Made by a program: the position numbers and the translations under genes. A DNA stretch of 64,000 bases from a virus. Position 1 is the first letter of the stretch, and each line of letters starts with the position of its first letter. The notes beneath the pieces were generated by a model. The model was not told the DNA's origin and made no database searches. It saw only the letters and a list, made by a program, of their open reading frames with translations. Below are positions 8,420 to 16,142 of this stretch, one piece after another. Where the stretch lies: the IMG/VR virus record IMGVR_UViG_3300034200_001099, positions 26,096 through 90,095 of that record; one strand, 5' to 3'.

Positions 8420-8835
8420 TTGATTATATTTCTCATGTTAGAAATAGAGACTACATGAGTGGGATTGAAAGGGATTCACACCGAATTAAAGTGACTGCGG
8501 AGATTTTTACAAAAACTGAATTGGTTGTAGAAATATTGGATAAAATAGAATTGACACAAACTGATATTTTTTTTAATCAAGATAAAACATTCATAGACAA
8601 TTCCTGCGGTGATGGACAATTCCTATCCGAAGTTGTCATTAGAAAGATGGAAAGAAGTGGATGTTCTTTAAACCAAGCTCTTAACACAACATATGGTGTT
8701 GATCTAATGGAAGATAATGTAAATGAGTGTAGAAAAAGACTTGCTGGACCAAACCCAACTACTGAAATATTGGAGATTGTTAATAAGAATATTGTTTGTC
8801 ACGACGCTCTAACTTATGATTACTCATTTGAATAA
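8410..8835 (+). CDS. N6-adenine DNA methyltransferase, SAM-binding half
   Basis: 141 residues. A motif X-like start (RIKVTAEIFTKTELV) is followed by motif I (FIDNSCGDGQFL), motif II (TYGVDLMEDNV) and a motif III-like HDALTYD at the C-terminus, where the chain ends. Motif IV, normally next, opens the upstream gene instead. So this subunit supplies SAM binding and the upstream one catalysis. A frameshift would not put the halves in this order; a true split with changed order is the simpler reading. Confidence 0.75.
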   Translation: MEIIDYISHVRNRDYMSGIERDSHRIKVTAEIFTKTELVVEILDKIELTQTDIFFNQDKTFIDNSCGDGQFLSEVVIRKMERSGCSLNQALNTTYGVDLMEDNVNECRKRLAGPNPTTEILEIVNKNIVCHDALTYDYSFE

Positions 8836-8874
8836 AAAAATTTAAAAAAATAGAACCAATTCCAACTTTATCCG

Positions 8875-8882
8875 TATATTTG
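8875..8882 (+). promoter_or_regulatory. Bacteroidota-type -7 element (TATATTTG)
   Basis: The block TATCCGTATATTTGT is identical to that before 6834, though here 22 bases separate the element from the ATG at 8905, giving a short leader of roughly 19 bases. It drives the gene pair ending with the sigma factor. Confidence 0.7.
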
Positions 8883-8904
8883 TAAAACAATTTAAAACAC
8901 ACAT

Positions 8905-9420
8905 ATGAATTACTTACTTTTTGTATATTACGACAACACCGTAGAAAACTCGGAAGAGAAAACAAACGAAATTGGAGGATCAATTGCTGATCAAATGAGT
9001 TCTAAGGAAGTTAAATACATGTTTGGAGACAAACATGCGATATTTCACTTCGCATCTGGATTACCTATTGATGAAATGGCGGGATGGATAGACATCATCG
9101 TAGATGACTTGGATTGTTTTGAGTATTTTTTAATACCAAAACCAAGAAATTCAGCATCAAATCTTGATAAAGACAACTTAGATCACCTTCTTTCGTTAAA
9201 GAAGACTATTAAGAAAAAACTTACACCAAAATTAAGAACAAAAAACCTAAAAGATGGTGAATCATTTATGGATATTGCAGATCTAATTTTTAATTTTAAA
9301 AAGAAGGAAGTTTGTAATATGACACTTGATGATTTACTTGATAAAATAGGTGAAGAAGGCCTCGGTTCTTTAACAGAACTTGAAAAACAAAAATTAGACG
9401 AATATTCAAAATCAATTTAA
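8905..9420 (+). CDS. hypothetical protein upstream of sigma factor
   Basis: 171 residues. The N-terminal 75 residues look like a small alpha/beta domain (NYLLFVYYDN...). The last 30 residues, LDDLLDKIGEEGLGSLTELE then KQKLDEYS, resemble the short helical tail found at the end of some Bacteroidota rhomboid proteins (DUF6576-like). It lies nine bases upstream of the sigma factor gene under one TAnnTTTG promoter, so a regulatory partner role is possible but unproven. Confidence 0.65.
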   Translation: MNYLLFVYYDNTVENSEEKTNEIGGSIADQMSSKEVKYMFGDKHAIFHFASGLPIDEMAGWIDIIVDDLDCFEYFLIPKPRNSASNLDKDNLDHLLSLKKTIKKKLTPKLRTKNLKDGESFMDIADLIFNFKKKEVCNMTLDDLLDKIGEEGLGSLTELEKQKLDEYSKSI

Positions 9421-9429
9421 TTAAAATAT

Positions 9430-10230
9430 ATGAAAGACAAAAACACAGGATCACACATTAATCAAGAAGAAATATCCCATTACCTTAAAGATATTAGAAA
9501 AATTAAGGTAATGACTGTAGATAGAGAAAAAGAGTTGGCAAAAAAAATAAAATCTGACAACACAACACTCTTAGAAAGAAAACGAATTGAAAGAGAATTA
9601 ATTGAAGGGAATCTTCGTTTTGTTATTACTGTTGCGAAACAATATCAAAATCAAGGGTTAGATTTATCTGATCTTATTGCGGAAGGAAATTTAGGGTTAA
9701 TGAAAGCAATTAAAAACTTTGACTGGAATAAAGACCTTCGTTTTATTTCTTATGGTGTTTGGTGGGTTAAACAATCTATTATCCAATCATTAAACGATAA
9801 CTCAAGAACTATTAGACTTCCGGTCAATGTTGTCCAAGATTTGCAAAAAGCGAAAAAAGAAGTTGAACAACACGGAAAAAAACTTTCTGACAAGTTCTCA
9901 ACTCTTCCATCAATTATAGATCTTGATATGTTTATAAACGAAGATGGCGACACATTATTGGATATGATTGAAAACAAAGACGCAGAACGACCAGATGCGG
10001 CATTTGACACTAAAGATATTTTGAAAAAAAAACTTATTGACCTTTTAGATGTTTTAGATGAAAGAGAAAAAGTTATCGTTGGTGATTATTTTGGATTAAC
10101 AGGAACACCCAGAACATTGGAAGATATTGGTTCAGATTTTGGACTAACAAAAGAAAGAGTTCGTCAGATTAAAGAAAAGGCATTAAGAAGGTTAAGAAAT
10201 GAATCTTCCGAATTGTTTGATTATTTATAA
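9430..10230 (+). CDS. RNA polymerase sigma-70 family factor
   Basis: 266 residues, close to the compact primary sigma of Bacteroidota, which also lacks region 1.1. Region 1.2 is at 10-45 (YLKDIRKIKVMT). Region 2 includes NLRFVITVAKQYQNQG, DLIAEGNLGLMKA and FISYGVWWVKQSI. Region 3 is shortened. Region 4.2 has TLEDIGSDFGLTKERVRQIK. It should direct host RNA polymerase to phage promoters; TATTTAT elements before putative virion genes are candidate targets. In T4 this job is done by the divergent gp55; here a host-like full sigma seems to have been acquired. Confidence 0.92.
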   Translation: MKDKNTGSHINQEEISHYLKDIRKIKVMTVDREKELAKKIKSDNTTLLERKRIERELIEGNLRFVITVAKQYQNQGLDLSDLIAEGNLGLMKAIKNFDWNKDLRFISYGVWWVKQSIIQSLNDNSRTIRLPVNVVQDLQKAKKEVEQHGKKLSDKFSTLPSIIDLDMFINEDGDTLLDMIENKDAERPDAAFDTKDILKKKLIDLLDVLDEREKVIVGDYFGLTGTPRTLEDIGSDFGLTKERVRQIKEKALRRLRNESSELFDYL

Positions 10231-10240
10231 AAAAAAAGTC

Positions 10241-10380
10241 GATTTAAGGGTTGAACCGAGATTACCCTTACAACTCGGCGGAATGAGACACGATGTTCTC
10301 TAGGTGAGAATCCTCAATCATATCTATATGGTGTGATGAAACTACACTCCCCCATTGGTACCAGTGGGGGTTTTATTTTT
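10241..10380 (+). ncRNA. structured non-coding region with pseudoknot-capable stems
   Basis: No gene fits between 10231 and 10418. A 7-bp stem (10245-10251 with 10264-10270) has a second perfect 5-bp stem starting in its loop (10256-10260 with 10274-10278), so the two form either a pseudoknot or alternative folds. A weaker 4-bp stem follows (10331-10334/10344-10347), then the terminator. There is no TAnnTTTG element directly upstream, so it may be the 3' region of the sigma mRNA or an attenuator rather than an independent RNA. No tRNA cloverleaf is present. Confidence 0.4.
10349..10380 (+). terminator. intrinsic terminator
   Basis: CCCCCATTGG pairs with CCAGTGGGGG (10349-10358 with 10361-10370, one G-U pair) and is followed by TTTTATTTTTT. 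This is a strong factor-independent terminator closing the sigma operon and the structured region. Confidence 0.9.
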
Positions 10381-10393
10381 TCTTTATCTTTTA

Positions 10394-10400
10394 TATTTAT
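10394..10400 (+). promoter_or_regulatory. candidate late promoter TATTTAT
   Basis: TATTTAT lies 18 bases before the ATG at 10419, directly after a strong terminator, so a new transcript must begin here. It matches the element before most putative virion genes. Confidence 0.5.
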
Positions 10401-10418
10401 CTATTATAGTTTATTAAT

Positions 10419-11660
10419 ATGAAAGAAAAATTTTTGCCTTGGTTTTTATTGTTTTGCGCTCTTGGGTTGTCAGGAACTGCCGCGTATTATAGTGTTGTTG
10501 GTTTATCAATAGTATTTGTTGGTGTAGCGTTACCCGTTATTATTATGGGATCATTTCTTGAGATATCTAAAATTGCGATTGCAACATACCTTCACGATAA
10601 ATGGAAAGAGACATATGGAATTTTAAAGATTTATATGTCCATTGCCCTTGTTACTCTTTCTTTAATAACTTCACTTGGAATATATGGACTTCTAAGCACG
10701 GGATTTCAAGGTAATATTGCAAAACTTGAAATCAACGAAAAAAGAATTAAAAATGTTGAAGTAAAAAAGAAAAGGTTTGAAGAAGTTAAAAACGAACTAA
10801 CAAAAGAAAAAAACACTTTAGACGGAGACATTACTAAGTTAAGAGACGGGGTATCTAATAACACAACAACACAATCTGTAGATAGAAAAACCGGACAGGT
10901 AATTACAAGAGCCAACGACGGTAATAGAAAATTATTTGAATCTCAACTATTACAAGCACAAGTAAGAAGAGACACAATAGCAAAAAGAATTGATAATATG
11001 AATGACAGTATTACTAATCTTGATATTGAAATTTTAAATATGGAATCAAAAGAAATTTCGGGAAGTGAGTTGGGAGCTTTAAAGTATGTTAGCGAACTAC
11101 TTGATTGGGATATTAAACGAACCGCAAATCTTTTTATTTTAATTCTAATATTTGTATTTGACCCATTGGCAATAACATTAGTAATTGCCACAAATCAGGC
11201 TTTTAAAGGTAAAAGAAAAAAAGAAGATGATGTTAAACCTGAATATGAGAAACACCCATTCCAAGACGAAGTTGAGATTCCTGAAAGTTATTTAACGCAT
11301 CATACCATACATGATACCATACATGATACCATACATGACGCCATACAAGTAGAAGCTGAAATTATTGAAAGAATTGTTGAGGTTCCTGTTGAAGTAATAA
11401 GAGAGGTTGAAAGAATTGTTGAGGTTCCCGTTGAGGTAATTAGAGAAGTTCCTGTTGAGGTAATTAGAGAAGTTCCTGTTGATAGAATTATAGAAATAAT
11501 TAGAGAAATACCGGTAGAAACTACTATTGAAGTTCCCTTTAAATATTACATAAATGATTTGGGACAAGTTTTTGATGAAGAAGGTATTGAGATGGAAAAT
11601 CTTTTATTCAATAAAAAAATTGAAGAAATTGAAAGAAAAATTTTAAAATACAAAAAGTAA
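10419..11660 (+). CDS. membrane protein with coiled coil and VPVE repeats
   Basis: 413 residues. Three membrane segments (about 7-28, 30-52, 70-94) precede a long charged coiled coil (95-215), then a fourth membrane segment (236-258) with a basic end. After it come HTIHD repeats (three 12-bp DNA units) and a run of VPVE(V/R)IRE repeats like those in the gene at 2920, then a helical tail. It may be an inner-membrane protein for injection or superinfection control; that is inference. Confidence 0.75.
   Translation: MKEKFLPWFLLFCALGLSGTAAYYSVVGLSIVFVGVALPVIIMGSFLEISKIAIATYLHDKWKETYGILKIYMSIALVTLSLITSLGIYGLLSTGFQGNIAKLEINEKRIKNVEVKKKRFEEVKNELTKEKNTLDGDITKLRDGVSNNTTTQSVDRKTGQVITRANDGNRKLFESQLLQAQVRRDTIAKRIDNMNDSITNLDIEILNMESKEISGSELGALKYVSELLDWDIKRTANLFILILIFVFDPLAITLVIATNQAFKGKRKKEDDVKPEYEKHPFQDEVEIPESYLTHHTIHDTIHDTIHDAIQVEAEIIERIVEVPVEVIREVERIVEVPVEVIREVPVEVIREVPVDRIIEIIREIPVETTIEVPFKYYINDLGQVFDEEGIEMENLLFNKKIEEIERKILKYKK
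11304..11339 (+). repeat. 12-bp tandem repeat (3 copies) in coding region
   Basis: ACCATACATGAT is repeated in tandem at 11304, 11316 and 11328 (last base changed), encoding the period-4 peptide TIHDTIHDTIHD. It separates the last membrane segment from the VPVE repeats of the host gene. Confidence 0.9.
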
Positions 11661-11663
11661 AAT

Positions 11664-12257
11664 ATGGAAGTGATTGAAACTCTAATACCATCAAACTTAA
11701 AAAAAACAAAAGATAAAAAACAAATTGTTTTAACTCACACTTCTAGAAACATATTTGATTATGTAACATCTTTAAAATTAAGATTTAACGGTGACCCAAT
11801 AAAACTACCACATTATTTAGTCTCAAGAGATGGTAAAGTTATAAGAACAATTGATGATTTAACAAATAGTAATTTTACAATTAATAAGGTTGTTAATGAA
11901 AAATCTATTGTTATTTGTTTAGAAAATTTAGGTTGGTTAGAAAAAGTTTTATTAAAAAATCATCACACTAATTGGATTGGTAATATTTATAAAGAGAAAG
12001 TTTTTGATCGTAAGTGGAGAGATTACTTTTTTTGGCAACCATATACGGATATTCAGTTGGAAAAAACAGCGGAATTATGTAAGGAGTTGTGTAAAAAACA
12101 TAAAATAAAGTTGAAATTTATTGGTCATAATACCAAAGTAAAAGGTGTTGAATCTTTTTTAGGTATCATCACCAAATCCAACTTTGACGATTTTGTAACG
12201 GATTTAAGTCCGGCATTTGATTTTGAAAAGTTTAACAAATTATTGAATTATGAATAA
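11664..12257 (+). CDS. N-acetylmuramoyl-L-alanine amidase-like (amidase_2 fold)
   Basis: 197 residues. IVLTHTS gives the first zinc His (residue 25), LPHYLVSRDGKV the substrate strand, and FIGHNT the second His (about 151). TDLSPAFDF carries an Asp in the third-ligand position, as in AmiD-type enzymes. Such enzymes cut the bond between MurNAc and L-Ala in peptidoglycan. No signal peptide. It overlaps the next gene by 8 bases and is followed by two membrane/coiled-coil proteins, which suggests a lysis or entry cassette. Confidence 0.7.
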   Translation: MEVIETLIPSNLKKTKDKKQIVLTHTSRNIFDYVTSLKLRFNGDPIKLPHYLVSRDGKVIRTIDDLTNSNFTINKVVNEKSIVICLENLGWLEKVLLKNHHTNWIGNIYKEKVFDRKWRDYFFWQPYTDIQLEKTAELCKELCKKHKIKLKFIGHNTKVKGVESFLGIITKSNFDDFVTDLSPAFDFEKFNKLLNYE

Positions 12258-12822
12258 ATATGATGAAATACAATCTCTTCTAAACGCATCAAGAAGAGCT
12301 CTTGGCGGAAATCTACAAGAAAGTCAAAATAGAGACATTCTAAAAAAATATAGTCTTTTAACAGAACAATCTTTTGAAAAAGAATTGGGACAAGAATTTG
12401 AGGAAGAACCAAATAAAAAAGATTCTGAAGATATTGGTAAACCAAAAGACAAACAAAAAATGTTTAAAATACAAGGAAATGTATTAGTTCTTCATGGAAA
12501 CGACAAATCAGACATACAACTTACAACTGACGAAAAAAATGCGTTTATTGAAAGTGTTGATGAGTTTAGAACTAATGTTGCGGAACTTGTTGAGTTTGAT
12601 AAAATGAATGTATTTCCTGAAAATGTTGAGTGGAAAGGAAAAATATTAGAATTAAATATAAATTTTTTTTATACAATAAATGAGCCACATGGAATTTATT
12701 TAAATGGTGATATGGTAAAGATAGATGAGGAGTATTTAGAAATGGTCGGAAAACTACAATCAAATTATGAAAAATTTAAAACTAAATGGGGTAAAATAGT
12801 ATCATCAAGACAAAAAACATGA
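12250..12822 (+). CDS. hypothetical protein, 190 aa
   Basis: Overlaps the amidase gene by eight bases and the next gene by ATGA. A helical, acidic N-terminal half contains YSLLTEQ near residue 38, similar to the hydrophobic-x-Glu sites seen in the putative virion proteins. The C-terminal half is a compact alpha/beta domain ending in a helix. No known domain seen; a virion protein is possible. Confidence 0.65.
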   Translation: MNKYDEIQSLLNASRRALGGNLQESQNRDILKKYSLLTEQSFEKELGQEFEEEPNKKDSEDIGKPKDKQKMFKIQGNVLVLHGNDKSDIQLTTDEKNAFIESVDEFRTNVAELVEFDKMNVFPENVEWKGKILELNINFFYTINEPHGIYLNGDMVKIDEEYLEMVGKLQSNYEKFKTKWGKIVSSRQKT

Positions 12823-13172
12823 AAAACATTTTAAAAGATAATTGGAAAATAATTACCCTTAGTGTATTAGGGGTTATATTTATTTATTTACTAATTAGAG
12901 TTTTTACTCCAATACCAGATAGATCTGAACTTAATAAATATAAATTAGATCAGATTAACAAAAACATTGAGGGAATGAAAAAACTTCAAAAAAGTCTAAG
13001 CGATTCTATTCAAGTTTATCAACACAAAATAGATCAAGTTGATAAAAATATTTCAAACATAAAGATTGAAAAAAAAGAAGTTAATAATTACTATACCCAA
13101 AAAAAAGAAGAAATAAAAACCGCGGACAAAAAACAAATAGACAGTCTGTTTAAAATTAGATACAATTTTTAA
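12819..13172 (+). CDS. membrane-anchored coiled-coil protein (spanin-like)
   Basis: 117 residues. One N-terminal membrane segment (about 10-29, WKIITLSVLGVIFIYLLI) is followed by a long coiled coil to the end. This is the layout of inner-membrane spanins (Rz-like). It overlaps the preceding gene by ATGA and sits two bases before another coiled-coil protein with a signal peptide, downstream of an amidase. The spanin role is an inference from topology and position only. Confidence 0.6.
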   Translation: MKNILKDNWKIITLSVLGVIFIYLLIRVFTPIPDRSELNKYKLDQINKNIEGMKKLQKSLSDSIQVYQHKIDQVDKNISNIKIEKKEVNNYYTQKKEEIKTADKKQIDSLFKIRYNF

Positions 13173-13173
13173 T

Positions 13174-13590
13174 ATGAAAAAAATAATACTTATAATTTAC
13201 TTTATTTTAATTGGTTTTGTTGCCGAAACCCAAGTTAAAAAAACAACAGACACAACACAACTATGTATTCCTTATAATGTTGCTCAAAAAATGTTATTAG
13301 ATTTAAATGATTATGATAAATTAAAAGAATTGTCAAAATTAGATAAAGAAGAAATTAATGAGTTAAATAATAAAATTAATTTATTAGAAAAAACTAATAA
13401 TGTTTGGTCTGAAAAAAATTCTTTAAGTGACAGAATAATAAAAAGTAATGAAGAAAAATTTAATATAGTTGAAACTGAAAATAAAGATTTAAGAAAAGAA
13501 AATAAAAGACTAAAAACAAAAAACGGTTTGTTTAACATAATTTCTGCGGCAATTATTGCCCCATTAACCTATTTACTTATTATTAAATAA
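13174..13590 (+). CDS. exported coiled-coil protein with C-terminal membrane segment
   Basis: 138 residues: a signal peptide (1-18, ending near AETQ), a segment with a single Cys (LCIPYNVAQKML), a coiled coil (50-115), and a C-terminal hydrophobic segment (FNIISAAIIAPLTYLLII). It shares its last base with the next ATG. Next to the spanin-like gene it may complete a lysis pair, although no lipobox is present. Confidence 0.6.
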   Translation: MKKIILIIYFILIGFVAETQVKKTTDTTQLCIPYNVAQKMLLDLNDYDKLKELSKLDKEEINELNNKINLLEKTNNVWSEKNSLSDRIIKSNEEKFNIVETENKDLRKENKRLKTKNGLFNIISAAIIAPLTYLLIIK

Positions 13591-13835
13591 TGGCTTTAAC
13601 ACAATCAGATAAAAAAGAAATTGAAGTTTTGATTAGAAAAGAAATTAAAGATTTTTTTAATTCCTCAACATCAAAACAATTTGAAAATAAACTTATGGAT
13701 AAAATACACGACGATTTAAAAAAAGGAAAACTAAGAGGTGAGGTAAAAGAAGTTATCCTTAAATCATTCCAAGAGTATTTTACAGTTATGTATCAACAAA
13801 GAGGATTTTGGGAACAAAAATTTAGAAACGTATAA
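13590..13835 (+). CDS. hypothetical protein, 81 aa
   Basis: Starts on the last base of the previous stop (TAATGG). The all-helical, charged protein contains ALTQSDKKEIEVLIRKEI and ends with QQRGFWEQKF. Its compact helical nature and genomic position suggest a small virion or assembly factor, but no family is recognised. Confidence 0.65.
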   Translation: MALTQSDKKEIEVLIRKEIKDFFNSSTSKQFENKLMDKIHDDLKKGKLRGEVKEVILKSFQEYFTVMYQQRGFWEQKFRNV

Positions 13836-13868
13836 TAAAAAAAATAGTTAAGTTTTAATTTATAAATT

Positions 13869-14507
13869 ATGGAAAAGCGTAGTAATGAAAATACATCCAG
13901 AGACTATTTAGAATATTTAAAAAATAAAAACGATATTTTAGAAATCTATAATTTAATAAGAAGTAAAAAATATTCTAAAAATCAAATAAAAACAAAATTA
14001 CGCAATTATTTAAATAATCCCGAAGATTTAAATGAATTTTTACATTCAATCTTAAACAGTAAGCCCACAAAAAAAGAAGAAAACACTGAAGCAACTTCCT
14101 CAGGTGGATCCGGACAATTTTCATCACCATTATTTTCAACAACAAAAGAAAATGTGGTAAAAACGGTTAGAGAAGGTATTAAAGAAATACAAAAAGTTGA
14201 AACTAAAGAAGCCACATCATCTTCATCATCGGGCCAATATAGTCAACCAGCTATTTGGGCAAAATCTACAAATAAAAAAGATTGGAAAGGTGCGTCAACA
14301 AAATATATGCCAGGAGCAAAAAGAGTCCAAGTTAGAAGTAAGTGCAAAAAATTTCCATATTGTAATCAAGGAGATATAAAAGCGTTAAAAATATTTGAAA
14401 GTGAGACCGTACAAAACGCGATAGATAGTGTCTCGAGTGGTTATGGGTATGATAAAGACTATATTTCAAAAATTGTGTTTCGTGAAATTGAAAAAAGACA
14501 AAACTAA
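13869..14507 (+). CDS. putative virion protein with SSGxGQ(F/Y) repeats and Cys-rich C-terminus
   Basis: 212 residues. The helical N-terminus (1-65) is followed by two copies of an E-A-T-S-S-(x)3-G-Q-(F/Y)-S motif (about 75-85 and 116-126), the second followed by QPAIWAKS. The C-terminal domain has CKKFPYCNQGD. Low-complexity repeats of this type are common in virion-associated proteins; function is unknown. It lies just before the large virion candidate at 14534. Confidence 0.6.
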   Translation: MEKRSNENTSRDYLEYLKNKNDILEIYNLIRSKKYSKNQIKTKLRNYLNNPEDLNEFLHSILNSKPTKKEENTEATSSGGSGQFSSPLFSTTKENVVKTVREGIKEIQKVETKEATSSSSSGQYSQPAIWAKSTNKKDWKGASTKYMPGAKRVQVRSKCKKFPYCNQGDIKALKIFESETVQNAIDSVSSGYGYDKDYISKIVFREIEKRQN

Positions 14508-14510
14508 AGA

Positions 14511-14518
14511 TATTTATA
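14511..14518 (+). promoter_or_regulatory. candidate late promoter TATTTATA
   Basis: TATTTATA ends 15 bases before the ATG at 14534, overlapping the end region of the previous gene. Full match to the 8-base late-type element. Confidence 0.5.
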
Positions 14519-14533
14519 ATAAAAAAACAAAAA

Positions 14534-16078
14534 ATGAATAAAGAGCAATATATCAGATCAAGATTTAAAGATTTACTTAACGAAACTTTAGAGGAAAGAG
14601 CGAATGACATTAAAAAGAATTTTTCTAAAGAAGTTAGGCTTAACCCCAAAAATAAATTTGACTACATAGAAGAAGGCAAAAGTATGTGCGAATCATGTGG
14701 TGGAATGATGTCGGAAGGTAAATGTAACGAGGGGTGTAATCTAGAAGAAAATAAAAGTATGTGCGAATCATGTGGTGGAGAAATAAACGAAGGTGAAGCA
14801 TGTGAAGAATGTGGAAGTATGTATAAGGGAGACATTAGAGAACTTGGTGGTATGGATGACGGACACCCAAGATTTGGAAAAGAAAACTTTAACCAAATGA
14901 CTAAAGATCAAGTTGAAAGACTTCTTAGAGGTGATGATGAAGAAGATGAAGATGAATACGATGATTTTGAATTTGAAACTCCTGTGAGAGATGCAATCAG
15001 ATCTCATAAAGGTAGGTTCGAAACTCCTGTTAGAGATGTAATCAGATCTCGCGGAAATAGATATAGAGATCTTGAAGATGACATGAGCGAAGGTGTTAAT
15101 TTTGAAATAGATGAAAAACTATATGGTAATCAAAGTAGAATAGACAAAAACAAGAACAACAGAATTGATAGTGAAGATTTCAAAATGTTAAGAAAACAAC
15201 AAGATGAAGAACAACTTTATGAAATTGATTTTGAAAAAGAAGAAAACACTGAAGGTAATGCTTTTACAGGGGCTTTGTCTAACGCTAAAAAACAAAACAA
15301 AGATGAATTTGAAGTTGACGGTAAAAAATTTAAGGTTAAAGAATCAATACTATATACTGAATCTGATTTACTTGATCTTATTGAAAATTTAGTGATTGAA
15401 GAAAAGAATACATTTAAAAAATCAGAACCAAAAGGATATAAAGAATACGAAAGAGTGCATAATGCAGATAAAAAAGAAAATGATAATTATCTAAAAAGCG
15501 TTGCTAAAAAAATGACTGATTATTTAAAAGGATCGTCAGATTCAGGATCTAAGTATGAAATGAAAGAAACCAAAAAATTTCCAACTGAAAATGGTGGAAT
15601 GAAAAAAGGAATTAGAAAAAAATATACACCATCAGATGCTGTTGACGAATATATTGACGCTTTTTCTTATCCAGGACAAACTAACTTGGTTTATGATGAA
15701 ATCAAACCTAATGATGAAAAAATTAAAGGTCAATTAGTTGGAAGTAGTACTAACGGAAACGCACAAGTTGATAAAGACGGTAACGCTTTAGGTAATGTTG
15801 TACCAAGTAAAGTTGGGGAGAAATTCTATAATAATTTCAAAGATAACTTATATGGTCAAGAACAGATGAATGCGTCTTATAAAAGACAACCACAACCTAT
15901 TGATCAAGCTGGTGAAGAAACTGAAAGAGGAACACTTAAGTCTAAAAAAGGTAAAAAAACATCTCAAAGTATTTTAAACAAGTTGGAAGAAAGTAAAAAC
16001 ATTAAACAGGAAACTCAATTAAATGAAGAGTTTGGTAGAATGCAAGAGTTAATGGGATATAGTAGAAAAACCCAATAA
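14534..16078 (+). CDS. large putative virion protein with zinc knuckles and EF-hand-like loop
   Basis: 514 residues, mostly low complexity. The N-terminus (MNKEQYIRSRFKDLLNET) ends in the LLNE site discussed for capsid-targeting peptides. Two tandem Cys-rich units follow (CESCGG...C, residues 52-100), then an acidic run, two FETPVRD repeats (about 148-175), an EF-hand-like loop DKNKNNRIDSEDF (about 205), the motif NAFTGAL and a C-terminal NEEFGRMQELMGY. Modular repeats without enzyme motifs suit a processed head protein or scaffold. The hairpin at 16105 follows. Confidence 0.65.
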   Translation: MNKEQYIRSRFKDLLNETLEERANDIKKNFSKEVRLNPKNKFDYIEEGKSMCESCGGMMSEGKCNEGCNLEENKSMCESCGGEINEGEACEECGSMYKGDIRELGGMDDGHPRFGKENFNQMTKDQVERLLRGDDEEDEDEYDDFEFETPVRDAIRSHKGRFETPVRDVIRSRGNRYRDLEDDMSEGVNFEIDEKLYGNQSRIDKNKNNRIDSEDFKMLRKQQDEEQLYEIDFEKEENTEGNAFTGALSNAKKQNKDEFEVDGKKFKVKESILYTESDLLDLIENLVIEEKNTFKKSEPKGYKEYERVHNADKKENDNYLKSVAKKMTDYLKGSSDSGSKYEMKETKKFPTENGGMKKGIRKKYTPSDAVDEYIDAFSYPGQTNLVYDEIKPNDEKIKGQLVGSSTNGNAQVDKDGNALGNVVPSKVGEKFYNNFKDNLYGQEQMNASYKRQPQPIDQAGEETERGTLKSKKGKKTSQSILNKLEESKNIKQETQLNEEFGRMQELMGYSRKTQ

Positions 16079-16104
16079 TTTACAATAAAATACCTTAACT
16101 TATT

Positions 16105-16142
16105 ATTATCCATAGTTAGTAACAGCTATGGATAATTTTTTT
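16105..16142 (+). terminator. hairpin with U-tract overlapping the next start codon
   Basis: An 11-bp inverted repeat (16105-16115 with 16126-16136) is followed by a run of seven T (16136-16142). The ATG at 16128 lies inside the 3' arm and the T run is the first codons (Asn-Phe-Phe) of that gene. It can act as a terminator for the upstream virion gene and hide the start codon when intact. Confidence 0.7.

Noticed and set aside
10245-10347. Possible tRNA in the structured region after the sigma gene
   Set aside because: No acceptor stem, anticodon arm or T-loop pattern can be built; the stems are interleaved instead.
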